The notes beneath the pieces were generated by a model. It saw nothing but the letters and a program-made list of their open reading frames with translations. It made no database searches and was not told where the DNA came from. A stretch of DNA of 40,723 bases, taken from NCBI GenBank assembly GCA_011051755.1, contig DRKN01000199.1:1-40723 (forward strand), read 5' to 3'. Source of the stretch: Gammaproteobacteria bacterium. Lineage in GTDB: Bacteria > Pseudomonadota > Gammaproteobacteria > SZUA-152. The translations under genes were made by a program, and so were the position numbers. This document shows, one piece after another, positions 35,314 through 40,723 of the stretch. Numbering within the stretch: the first letter of the stretch is position 1; every line of letters starts with the position of its first letter.

Positions 35314-35407
35314 GTTATAGCGGCGGCGCGGGCCATTTATTTACCGGTTTTGGGGCTGGTCAGGGAGTGCGAAAGAGGGGATATGCCAGAGCGTGACCGG
35401 TGTCACA
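35314..35407 (-). promoter_or_regulatory. CRP-like site and possible promoter of the giant cNMP-binding gene
   Basis: Positions 35392-35407 read CGTGACCGGTGTCACA, one mismatch from TGTGA-N6-TCACA. A possible -10 TATAAC lies at 35319-35314 on the minus strand with only a weak -35. The predicted start near 35307 would put the CRP site at about -92, one of the helically permitted class I positions. The site is also 44 bases beyond the SPOR gene stop codon, so it belongs most naturally to this gene. Confidence 0.5.
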
Positions 35408-35450
35408 AAGCGTCAGAAACTGACCAAAAGTGCCGATCCATGACAAGCGA

Positions 35451-36035
35451 TCAGTTTTTGACCTTCAGCACGATAGGATCGATGTTCGCGGCACGCAGAC
35501 GGCCACGCACCTTATCCATCTCGCGAGCACTCGTAAAGGGGCCAATGCGCACCCGATGCCAAGTCTGGGTATCGTTAACGGTAACGCGCTGGATCTGCGA
35601 TTCGATGTTCATCAGGGCCAGCTGAGCGCGCATGCGATCGGCCTCCCCGAATTTGCGGAAAGAGGCCGCCTGCAGGTAGTACAGTACCCTTTCAGCCGGC
35701 TCTTTTTCACGCTCGGCGGCAAGTTCCTGATCAGGGATCAGCACTTCCATTTCCGGCAGCAGATTATAGAAATCAAAACGTGGCTTCTGGGCCTCCGAGG
35801 CCTGTTCCGGCTCCACTTTCTTCTCCACCGGCTCAGCGGAATGCCCCCGGTCGACCACCGGTGCAGCCTTGTCTTTTGTGGCGGAAAAGTCTTTCAGATA
35901 CACCAGCAGGGCGACGAACAGGCCGATGGCTAAACCCGCTAACAACCACACCCAACCGGGCGTGGCCGCAGGGGCCTTTTTTTTCTTTTTCGGCGCCGCG
36001 CCGGGCTTGGGGGTGTTTTTGTAGTCTCGGGTCAC
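35451..36035 (-). CDS. SPOR-domain membrane protein (FtsN-like)
   Basis: A 194-residue bitopic inner-membrane protein. It has a basic cytoplasmic start (KKKKK), a transmembrane helix ([20 protein letters not shown]), a charged periplasmic linker and a C-terminal SPOR domain ([20 protein letters not shown] and [20 protein letters not shown]). SPOR domains bind denuded peptidoglycan strands at the division septum. The start is GTG 36035, which overlaps the argS stop codon as GTGA, so translation is coupled. The same argS-SPOR pair occurs in pseudomonads beside hslVU, which is not seen here. Calling it ftsN itself is not justified. Confidence 0.92.
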   Translation of the reverse strand: MTRDYKNTPKPGAAPKKKKKAPAATPGWVWLLAGLAIGLFVALLVYLKDFSATKDKAAPVVDRGHSAEPVEKKVEPEQASEAQKPRFDFYNLLPEMEVLIPDQELAAEREKEPAERVLYYLQAASFRKFGEADRMRAQLALMNIESQIQRVTVNDTQTWHRVRIGPFTSAREMDKVRGRLRAANIDPIVLKVKN

Positions 36036-37792
36036 ATGGACTCCGGTGCGGACACACCCAGCAGATTGAGGCCATTGGCAAGCACCTGGCGCACGGCACG
36101 GATCAGGCACAGGCGGACATCACGCAAGACCGCATCACCGACCAGAAACTGGTGCGCGTTGTAGTAGGTGTGGAACGCGTTAGCCAGATCACGCAGGCAG
36201 TGAGCCAACTGATGCGGCTCGTGATTCAGCGCCGCCGCCTCCAGCACCTCGGGATAGCGGGAAAGGCGTGTCAGCAAGGCCTGCTCGTGTGTTTCCGTGA
36301 GTTTCGGCAGATTGGCAAGCCCTTGTTTTTCATCATGTTTCAGGCCCTTTTCAGCCATTTGCCGCAACACGCTGCAAACCCGTGCGTGGGCATACTGGAT
36401 GTAATACACCGGGTTGTCGCTGCTCTGTGACTTAGCCAGTTCAAGATCGAAATCCATGTGCTGTTCACACTTGCGCATCACATAAAAGAAGCGCGCCGCA
36501 TCGTCGCCCACCTCGGCGCGCAGCTCACGCAGGGTGACGAACTGGCCGGAGCGGGTGGACATGGGCACCTTCTCCTTGCCGCGGTAGAGAATGGCGAACT
36601 GCACCAGCAACACGTCCAGCCTGCCGGCATCGTCACCGAGAGCGGTCAGTGCAGCCTTTACGCGCGGCACGTAGCCATGGTGATCGGCGCCCCAAACGTC
36701 GATGACGCGCTCGAAACCGCGCTCCAGCTTCTGCATGTGATAGGCGATATCGGAGGCAAAATAGGTCGTCTGGCCGTTGTCGCGCACCACCACGCGGTCT
36801 TTCTCGTCACCGAATGCAGAGGAACGGAACCACCATGCACCGCCCTTTTCATACAGATGCCCCGCCTCCTTGAGGCGTTCGATGGCGCACCCCACAGCGC
36901 CGGACTCGGTCAGCGAGCGTTCGGAAAACCATTCCTCGTAGACCACACCGAAACCTTCCAGGTCGCGGCGGATGTCGTCGAGGATGCTATTGAGGCCGGC
37001 ATCGAAGATCTGCCGGTAGGCGGCCTCGCCGAGCAGTTCCTTGGCACGCTGGGTAAGCGCATCGATATACTGCTCTTTATCGCCACCCTCGGGCTCATCG
37101 GCGGGCAAATTGCTGAGCACGATCTCGGCATCATGGCGATAGGCGTCGCCGTGTGCGCGGCGCAGGTCGGCGGCGATATCCCACACATAGTCGCCCTTAT
37201 AGCCATTGACGGGGAAAACCAGCGTTTCACCGCACAGGTCGAGGTAGCGCAGCCATACGCTTACCGCCAGGATATCCATTTGCCGACCGGCATCGTTGAC
37301 GTAATACTCGCGGTGTACCTTGAACCCCACGGCAGCGAGCAGATCCGCCACCGCCGCGCCATAGGCCGCACCACGGCCGTGGCCGACATGCAGCGGGCCG
37401 GTGGGATTGGCGGAGACGAATTCCACCTGTACGGGTTTGTCGTCGCCGATGGCGGAGCGCCCGTAGGCCTCACCTGACGCCAGCACCGTACCGACCACCG
37501 CATAGGCCGTCGCCTCGGTGAGAGTGAAATTGATGAAGCCCGGCCCGGCGATTTCGGCCTTCGCCACCTGCGCGGAATCCGGCAGCGCAGCGAGGATCTT
37601 TTCCGCCAGAACATGTGGACTGCACTTCGCCGCCTTGGCCGTCATCAGGGCGATATTGCTCGCATAATCGCCGTGACTGGCATCGCGGGTGCGCTCGACG
37701 AGAATCTTGGCCTGCAAATCAGTGGGTAACACGCCATCGCCCTGCAAGGTTTCAATAGCGGAGTGAATCAGGGATTCGAGGTGTTTCTTCAT
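36032..37792 (-). CDS. argS: Arginyl-tRNA synthetase
   Basis: A 586-residue class I synthetase that charges tRNA-Arg. The HIGH-like motif is [12 protein letters not shown], the KMSKS-equivalent is VPMSTRSGQ, and the DALR anticodon-binding region lies near the C-terminus, with [17 protein letters not shown] preceding it. The N-terminal additional domain ([16 protein letters not shown]) is present, so the protein is complete. It is first in an operon with the SPOR gene. Confidence 0.97.
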   Translation of the reverse strand: MKKHLESLIHSAIETLQGDGVLPTDLQAKILVERTRDASHGDYASNIALMTAKAAKCSPHVLAEKILAALPDSAQVAKAEIAGPGFINFTLTEATAYAVVGTVLASGEAYGRSAIGDDKPVQVEFVSANPTGPLHVGHGRGAAYGAAVADLLAAVGFKVHREYYVNDAGRQMDILAVSVWLRYLDLCGETLVFPVNGYKGDYVWDIAADLRRAHGDAYRHDAEIVLSNLPADEPEGGDKEQYIDALTQRAKELLGEAAYRQIFDAGLNSILDDIRRDLEGFGVVYEEWFSERSLTESGAVGCAIERLKEAGHLYEKGGAWWFRSSAFGDEKDRVVVRDNGQTTYFASDIAYHMQKLERGFERVIDVWGADHHGYVPRVKAALTALGDDAGRLDVLLVQFAILYRGKEKVPMSTRSGQFVTLRELRAEVGDDAARFFYVMRKCEQHMDFDLELAKSQSSDNPVYYIQYAHARVCSVLRQMAEKGLKHDEKQGLANLPKLTETHEQALLTRLSRYPEVLEAAALNHEPHQLAHCLRDLANAFHTYYNAHQFLVGDAVLRDVRLCLIRAVRQVLANGLNLLGVSAPESM

Positions 37793-37833
37793 GCGTTGGC
37801 GACCGATGGGCTTGCTGGCGGAAAAGGCGGCGT

Positions 37834-37863
37834 ATTATCCCTTGAGGAGGACTGCTGGCACAA
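37834..37863 (-). promoter_or_regulatory. Promoter of argS
   Basis: On the minus strand -35 TTGTGC (37863-37858), an 18-base spacer and -10 GATAAT (37839-37834). The predicted start is near 37827, about 35 bases upstream of ATG 37792. Confidence 0.55.
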
Positions 37864-37949
37864 GGGAGATCATTCCCCCATGGGATGGGCATTGCCCACC
37901 AATGGGAAACCAACCTCGCTATGGTTTGCGGGAAGAGCAGCCTGATAGC

Positions 37950-38912
37950 TCATGGGGTCAAATCTAGTAATATATAGTTTAAATCCTGATCCAGCTGACG
38001 GTTATTAAACCGCCTGGTTTTAACTTGGCGTATTGTTGCCCCTGCACTGGCATAGCTGGCTAATCCGAATATTTCCGCGATTTCTGCTAATCGCATATCC
38101 GCCACTTGTTGGCAAAGATACATGGCTACTGATCTGGCTGGACTTGTTACACCTTTCCCTCGGGTTTTCTGCCAAATTCGTTCCTCTTCTATTTGGTAAT
38201 ATAAACACACCGCCTCGATGATTTGCTCCAAGCTGGCCATTACTCGCTCAGCGGCTAACTCTGGAACATCGACGATATTAGGTTTACCCGCCAAAATACT
38301 GGATTTGAACGGGTCATCCCCTAAAATCGGTCTCAGCTTTTTTTTACCATAGAATTCCGCCAACCCTTTATCAATGGCCTGACCAACGTAGACTTTATAG
38401 CACTCGTGGACATCGCGCGCCCCAATCGCATTGAGTATATACTCGGTGGCCAACCAAACCGGAACTTCGTCAATCCCAACATAGGCTTTGTAGCTTGACC
38501 AGCGATACTGGGACAGGGAACGGCACAGCCTGGCTTCCAAGGGGTTACGATGAATATAGCGGGACAACTGTAACCAATAACTTTGTGCATCAACCAAGAT
38601 AGCCTTGTAACGTCCGCGGAACAAAGGCCCATCCGTCCCTTCTGAACGATTGAAATATTGTGTATACAACCCATTAATGTGACGCATGATGCGCTGTAGA
38701 TTACCGTCAGGCGTGCGCAGTAAAAGGTGGTAATGGTTGTCCATCAGACAATAAGCATGCCATTCGGCATTGAATCGCTCGTGAACGTCCGCAAGAAGGG
38801 ATAAAAAATAGTGCCTTTGAGCGAGGCTTGTAAAAACACACCTCTGCCCCGCTCCACGATTCATTACGTGATACCAAGCGCCTGGATATTCTATCCTTAG
38901 TGGTCTGGCCAT
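37950..38912 (-). CDS. Y1 (REP-associated type) transposase with C-terminal DnaA-like helix-turn-helix
   Basis: A 320-residue HUH single-strand transposase. MARPLRIEYPGAWYHVMNRG is the family start, HAYCLMDNHYHLLL holds the HUH metal-binding pair, and the catalytic tyrosine region includes GRYKAILVDAQSYWLQLSRY. A C-terminal domain from about residue 225 (AERVMASLEQIIEAVCLYYQ, SPARSVAMYLCQQV, LAEIAEIFGLASYASAGATI) resembles the DNA-binding domain of DnaA. It lies inside inverted repeats, and its last codons run through the left repeat. The stop TGA (37950-37952) comes from flanking DNA. It appears intact. Confidence 0.93.
   Translation of the reverse strand: MARPLRIEYPGAWYHVMNRGAGQRCVFTSLAQRHYFLSLLADVHERFNAEWHAYCLMDNHYHLLLRTPDGNLQRIMRHINGLYTQYFNRSEGTDGPLFRGRYKAILVDAQSYWLQLSRYIHRNPLEARLCRSLSQYRWSSYKAYVGIDEVPVWLATEYILNAIGARDVHECYKVYVGQAIDKGLAEFYGKKKLRPILGDDPFKSSILAGKPNIVDVPELAAERVMASLEQIIEAVCLYYQIEEERIWQKTRGKGVTSPARSVAMYLCQQVADMRLAEIAEIFGLASYASAGATIRQVKTRRFNNRQLDQDLNYILLDLTP
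37954..37978. repeat. Left terminal inverted repeat
   Basis: It begins GGGGTCAAATCTAGTAATAT. It carries the last transposase codons on the minus strand. Confidence 0.85.
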
Positions 38913-38936
38913 GGCAGGGAAGTATAGCTTCCTATT

Positions 38937-38961
38937 ACTATATATTACTAGTCTTGACCCC
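38937..38961. repeat. Right terminal inverted repeat
   Basis: Its reverse complement begins GGGGTCAAGACTAGTAATAT, differing from the left end at two positions. It supplies the last codons and stop of the adjoining toxin remnant. Confidence 0.85.
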
Positions 38962-39055
38962 TTAGCTTCGAGTACTTGTACCCATAGCCTTTTGCAGCTT
39001 CACGGCCACGCTCATGCGCCAAATCTTTACCAGGAGGATTACGGATAGTCTTAAC
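38948..39055 (-). pseudogene. Remnant of a polymorphic-toxin C-terminus cut by the Y1 element
   Basis: The minus strand, beginning just after an in-frame TAA, reads VKTIRNPPGKDLAHERGREA and then AKGYGYKYSKL. The frame then runs into the transposon repeat and stops at TAG 38948. There is no start codon. PPGKDLAHERGREAAKGY is, as I recall, a motif of the end region of RHS-type polymorphic toxins. Such orphan toxin tails commonly lie downstream of an active toxin-immunity pair. It is too short to assign a toxin family. Confidence 0.6.
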
Positions 39056-39092
39056 TTACGTGACCCGATACCCGCCGATACCTCGAATGACA

Positions 39093-39120
39093 ACAAAGCC
39101 CCGCGTTTGCGGGGCTTTGT
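39093..39120. terminator. Bidirectional terminator after the putative immunity gene
   Basis: A perfect palindrome of ACAAAGCCCCGC and GCGGGGCTTTGT with a GTTT loop. On the minus strand it follows the immunity gene stop codon by 8 bases and ends with TTTGTT. Confidence 0.88.
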
Positions 39121-39127
39121 TCATCAA

Positions 39128-39490
39128 TTATGACAACGTATAAGACAACGCATAAATATCAACTTGGCTATTGGTTGAATTAGTGATTATTCGATAGCAA
39201 CAGATATTATCCAACTCCACTCCTAAAGACTGCCATTTGCTTTTTATATCAGAGATTTGGCTGCTCTCATCCAAGCATATAGCTTCCAAGATGCTTTCTT
39301 CCGCGACAACACCAAAATTCATTCTTGCATCAAAAAAGTAGCAATCATTAAAAATAATTTCGTTTTTATTCCCATCTGGCCACTTAACTACAAAAGTAAC
39401 AGTGTCATTATTACCAGCATTTGAACGGTCAATGCTAATTGATAGCAGTTCAGCATCGTGCCACGGCAAAGAGTCAAATTTAGCATCCAT
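39128..39490 (-). CDS. Probable immunity protein for the adjacent RHS toxin
   Basis: A 120-residue acidic cytoplasmic protein without a signal peptide. It starts MDAKFDSLPWHDAELLSISI, followed by TFVVKWPDGNKNEIIFNDCYFF and LEAICLDESSQISDIKSKWQ. I do not recognise a characterised family, but the WHDA-x-LLSI opening is common in small immunity-like proteins. ATG 39490 begins one base after the toxin stop codon, and AGGG lies 8 bases upstream, so translation is coupled. Codon use is more AT-rich than in the neighbouring core genes, suggesting horizontal transfer. The immunity role is inferred from position only. Confidence 0.7.
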   Translation of the reverse strand: MDAKFDSLPWHDAELLSISIDRSNAGNNDTVTFVVKWPDGNKNEIIFNDCYFFDARMNFGVVAEESILEAICLDESSQISDIKSKWQSLGVELDNICCYRIITNSTNSQVDIYALSYTLS

Positions 39491-39491
39491 A

Positions 39492-40418
39492 CTAGAACCC
39501 TGGGTCTTTATCGCCTGGCCTTGGGCTGTAGTGCGTTCCCTTACCATTTTTGTGATAGTGAGAATAATTTGGCCCTTTTTGCCCTGGCAGGGTCGGAGGG
39601 TCAATGCGTAAACGTTCTTTGAACTTGCCGTTAACTATCTCACCATAGTTGCCTGATCTATGCGGGTTTTGCACATAGTTATCTGGAATTTTGTACTTAG
39701 AGCCAGGAGGGAGTGCCACTCCATCTTTCGTTACATGAATAACGCTATCAGATTTAGACGTTGCTCTTCCTACACTCTTTGTGGCACTTTTTGGAACACT
39801 TTTCGTCGCCTTGGATAATCTGGAGAGTGATTTCAGCTTGTTGGCCGCCCCGGTGGGGTCCACCGCTCCCGCGGCCAGACTGGCGACGGCAACCACTTTT
39901 TCCGTGGTGCTGGCCGATGAGTCCGATACGGTTTGATAGGTGGTGTAGGCATCATAGGCAATGCTTGCCGCCTTGTAGATGCCATAGGCGACCAACAGAA
40001 TCGGCAGATTGCCATCCGGGTCGACGTAGGCATAGGGATTGTTATTGGCATAGGTATAGCGGTTGAAACTGTGGATGTTCTCCTGATAGAAATCAGCCGG
40101 GTCCACGCCCATGAATCGTCCTGTGACGGGGTCATACCAGCGGGCCCCAAAGTAGGAGAGGCCGATATCCGGGTCATGCAGCTTGCCTGCAAAGCCTATG
40201 CTGCCGGTGGTCTCGGCCCCATCGACGGTGTCACCATAAGGCGTATATTCTTCCCGCCAGACCAGCTTTCCATCGCGGTCGGATCCGGCAAGGGGAGAGC
40301 CCAGCGCATCGAAGTGTACATAGGTAATCCGTTCTGCCGCCATTGAGTTGGCAACAAACATCCCGGCAACCAGTATCAGCAACGCCATCAGGTATAGTTG
40401 TATTTGTTTAGTTTTCAT
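39492..40418 (-). CDS. Short secreted RHS-core toxin
   Basis: A 308-residue protein. A signal peptide (LYLMALLILVAGMFVANSMAA) is followed directly by the RHS core end (THFDALGSPLAG-like, TPYGDTVDG, FAGKLHDPDIGLSYFGARWY, DPVTGRFMGVDPADFYQENI, YAYVDPDGNLP). It lacks the thousand-residue RHS cage. The C-terminal 85 residues form the variable effector, with KERLRIDPPTLPGQKGPNYS followed by HYHKNGKGTHYSPRPGD. The histidine-rich pattern suggests a nuclease-like toxin, but the family is not identified. ATG 40418 has GGAG 8 bases upstream and overlaps the previous gene by 11 bases. A probable immunity gene follows immediately. Confidence 0.82.
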   Translation of the reverse strand: MKTKQIQLYLMALLILVAGMFVANSMAAERITYVHFDALGSPLAGSDRDGKLVWREEYTPYGDTVDGAETTGSIGFAGKLHDPDIGLSYFGARWYDPVTGRFMGVDPADFYQENIHSFNRYTYANNNPYAYVDPDGNLPILLVAYGIYKAASIAYDAYTTYQTVSDSSASTTEKVVAVASLAAGAVDPTGAANKLKSLSRLSKATKSVPKSATKSVGRATSKSDSVIHVTKDGVALPPGSKYKIPDNYVQNPHRSGNYGEIVNGKFKERLRIDPPTLPGQKGPNYSHYHKNGKGTHYSPRPGDKDPGF

Positions 40419-40723
40419 TGGCTACTCCAGTCCATTTGGAAAACAAAAACTGATTACGCTGTATTAATTCGGTATTTGACATCTGGTTAACTGCCAAAAG
40501 CTGATTCGTGTGCGGTGAAAAATATGGGTCATTGGCCGCTGCCACCGAATCCGTGACAGTGACCGTTGCTGTTACTGAGCTGGGCTCATTGCGGGCCGTA
40601 CCCAGGTATTTCGCGGTAAGGGTCGTCTCTCCCGAAGTACGTGCTTCCCACCGATAAAATACTCGATAATCGCGGGAGAAACGGTTGTATTGCACCGGTA
40701 CCGTAGCCAGCACGGTACTGCCT
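40408..40723 (-). CDS. C-terminal part of a large exported or surface protein (runs off the window)
   Basis: The frame is open through the window edge and ends at TAA 40408. The last 104 residues include YRWEARTSGETTLTAKYLGT and SSVTATVTVTDSVAAANDPY, a Ser/Thr/Val-rich pattern reminiscent of Ig-like or adhesin-type beta domains. A non-repetitive tail follows (NQLLAVNQMSNTELIQRN). It overlaps the RHS toxin gene by 11 bases in another frame, so the two are cotranscribed and coupled. It could be the front part of a split RHS or YD-repeat locus. The family is uncertain. Confidence 0.65.
   Translation of the reverse strand, partial: GSTVLATVPVQYNRFSRDYRVFYRWEARTSGETTLTAKYLGTARNEPSSVTATVTVTDSVAAANDPYFSPHTNQLLAVNQMSNTELIQRNQFLFSKWTGVANEN

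Larger units (their letters stand above)
37954..38961 (-). mobile_element. Y1-transposase element with 25-base terminal inverted repeats
   Basis: Ends are at 37954-37978 and 38937-38961. Each begins GGGGTCAA outward and continues to CTAGTAATATATAGT. They agree at 23 of 25 positions, differing only at the two bases after GGGGTCAA. No target-site duplication is seen, as expected for single-strand Y1 transposition. The element carries only the transposase gene. It is inserted next to the remnant of a toxin C-terminus. Confidence 0.85.

Overview
The window is chromosomal DNA of a Gammaproteobacterium. The evidence is the conserved core genes and their order. coq7, speD, an OsmC-family gene and crp/vfr lie in one block, as they do in pseudomonads. 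rplM-rpsI and argS-SPOR are adjacent pairs. The cell is Gram-negative, with five predicted outer-membrane barrels. Multihaem c-type cytochromes with a likely route across the outer membrane suggest respiration with extracellular or insoluble electron donors or acceptors. I cannot name the genus.

Layout. 1-7281 (minus strand): a secretion and electron-transfer cluster made of a general porin, an NHL beta-propeller lipoprotein, a tetrahaem cytochrome c, a parvulin-type PPIase, a 609-residue beta-barrel, a c7-type trihaem cytochrome, and the first codons of another exported protein. 7352-8508: tRNA-Gln(CUG) and the rplM-rpsI operon. 8835-11440: an alpha/beta hydrolase, a [2Fe-2S] ferredoxin-like protein and a GlcF-like Fe-S protein. 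11571-15034: coq7, speD, a VOC protein, an OsmC-family protein and crp. 15368-19472: three consecutive porins of different families, each with its own terminator; one has a Fur-type operator over its promoter. 19764-26354: rep helicase, an arsR-arsM arsenic operon with a probable leaderless message, and a long DUF349 protein. 26529-35263: a PAS/GAF histidine kinase, trmO, a PilH-like response regulator and a 1593-residue cyclic-nucleotide-binding coiled-coil membrane protein. 35451-37863: a SPOR protein and argS. 37954-40723: a Y1-transposase element with near-perfect terminal inverted repeats, inserted beside a polymorphic-toxin locus (short secreted RHS toxin, probable immunity gene, remnant of a second toxin end, and the end of an upstream gene).

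Two regions deserve most attention. The first is the cytochrome cluster. Its tetrahaem gene has a consensus CRP site, a sigma70-like promoter upstream and a strong terminator downstream, and its precursor has exactly eight histidines for four bis-His haems. It looks like a cytochrome-filament or porin-cytochrome conduit system. The second is the 1593-residue protein. It combines two cNMP-binding domains, a rhodanese fold without the catalytic cysteine, about 750 residues of repetitive coiled coil and one membrane segment, and a near-consensus CRP site lies upstream. Because crp itself is in the window, both point to cAMP control.

The intergenic regions carry several families of short palindromic repeats. 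One is a REP-like element of about 21 bp (core GGAGCGGGCCATGCCCGCGA) found as inverted pairs at four loci; two of those pairs enclose an unrelated palindrome.
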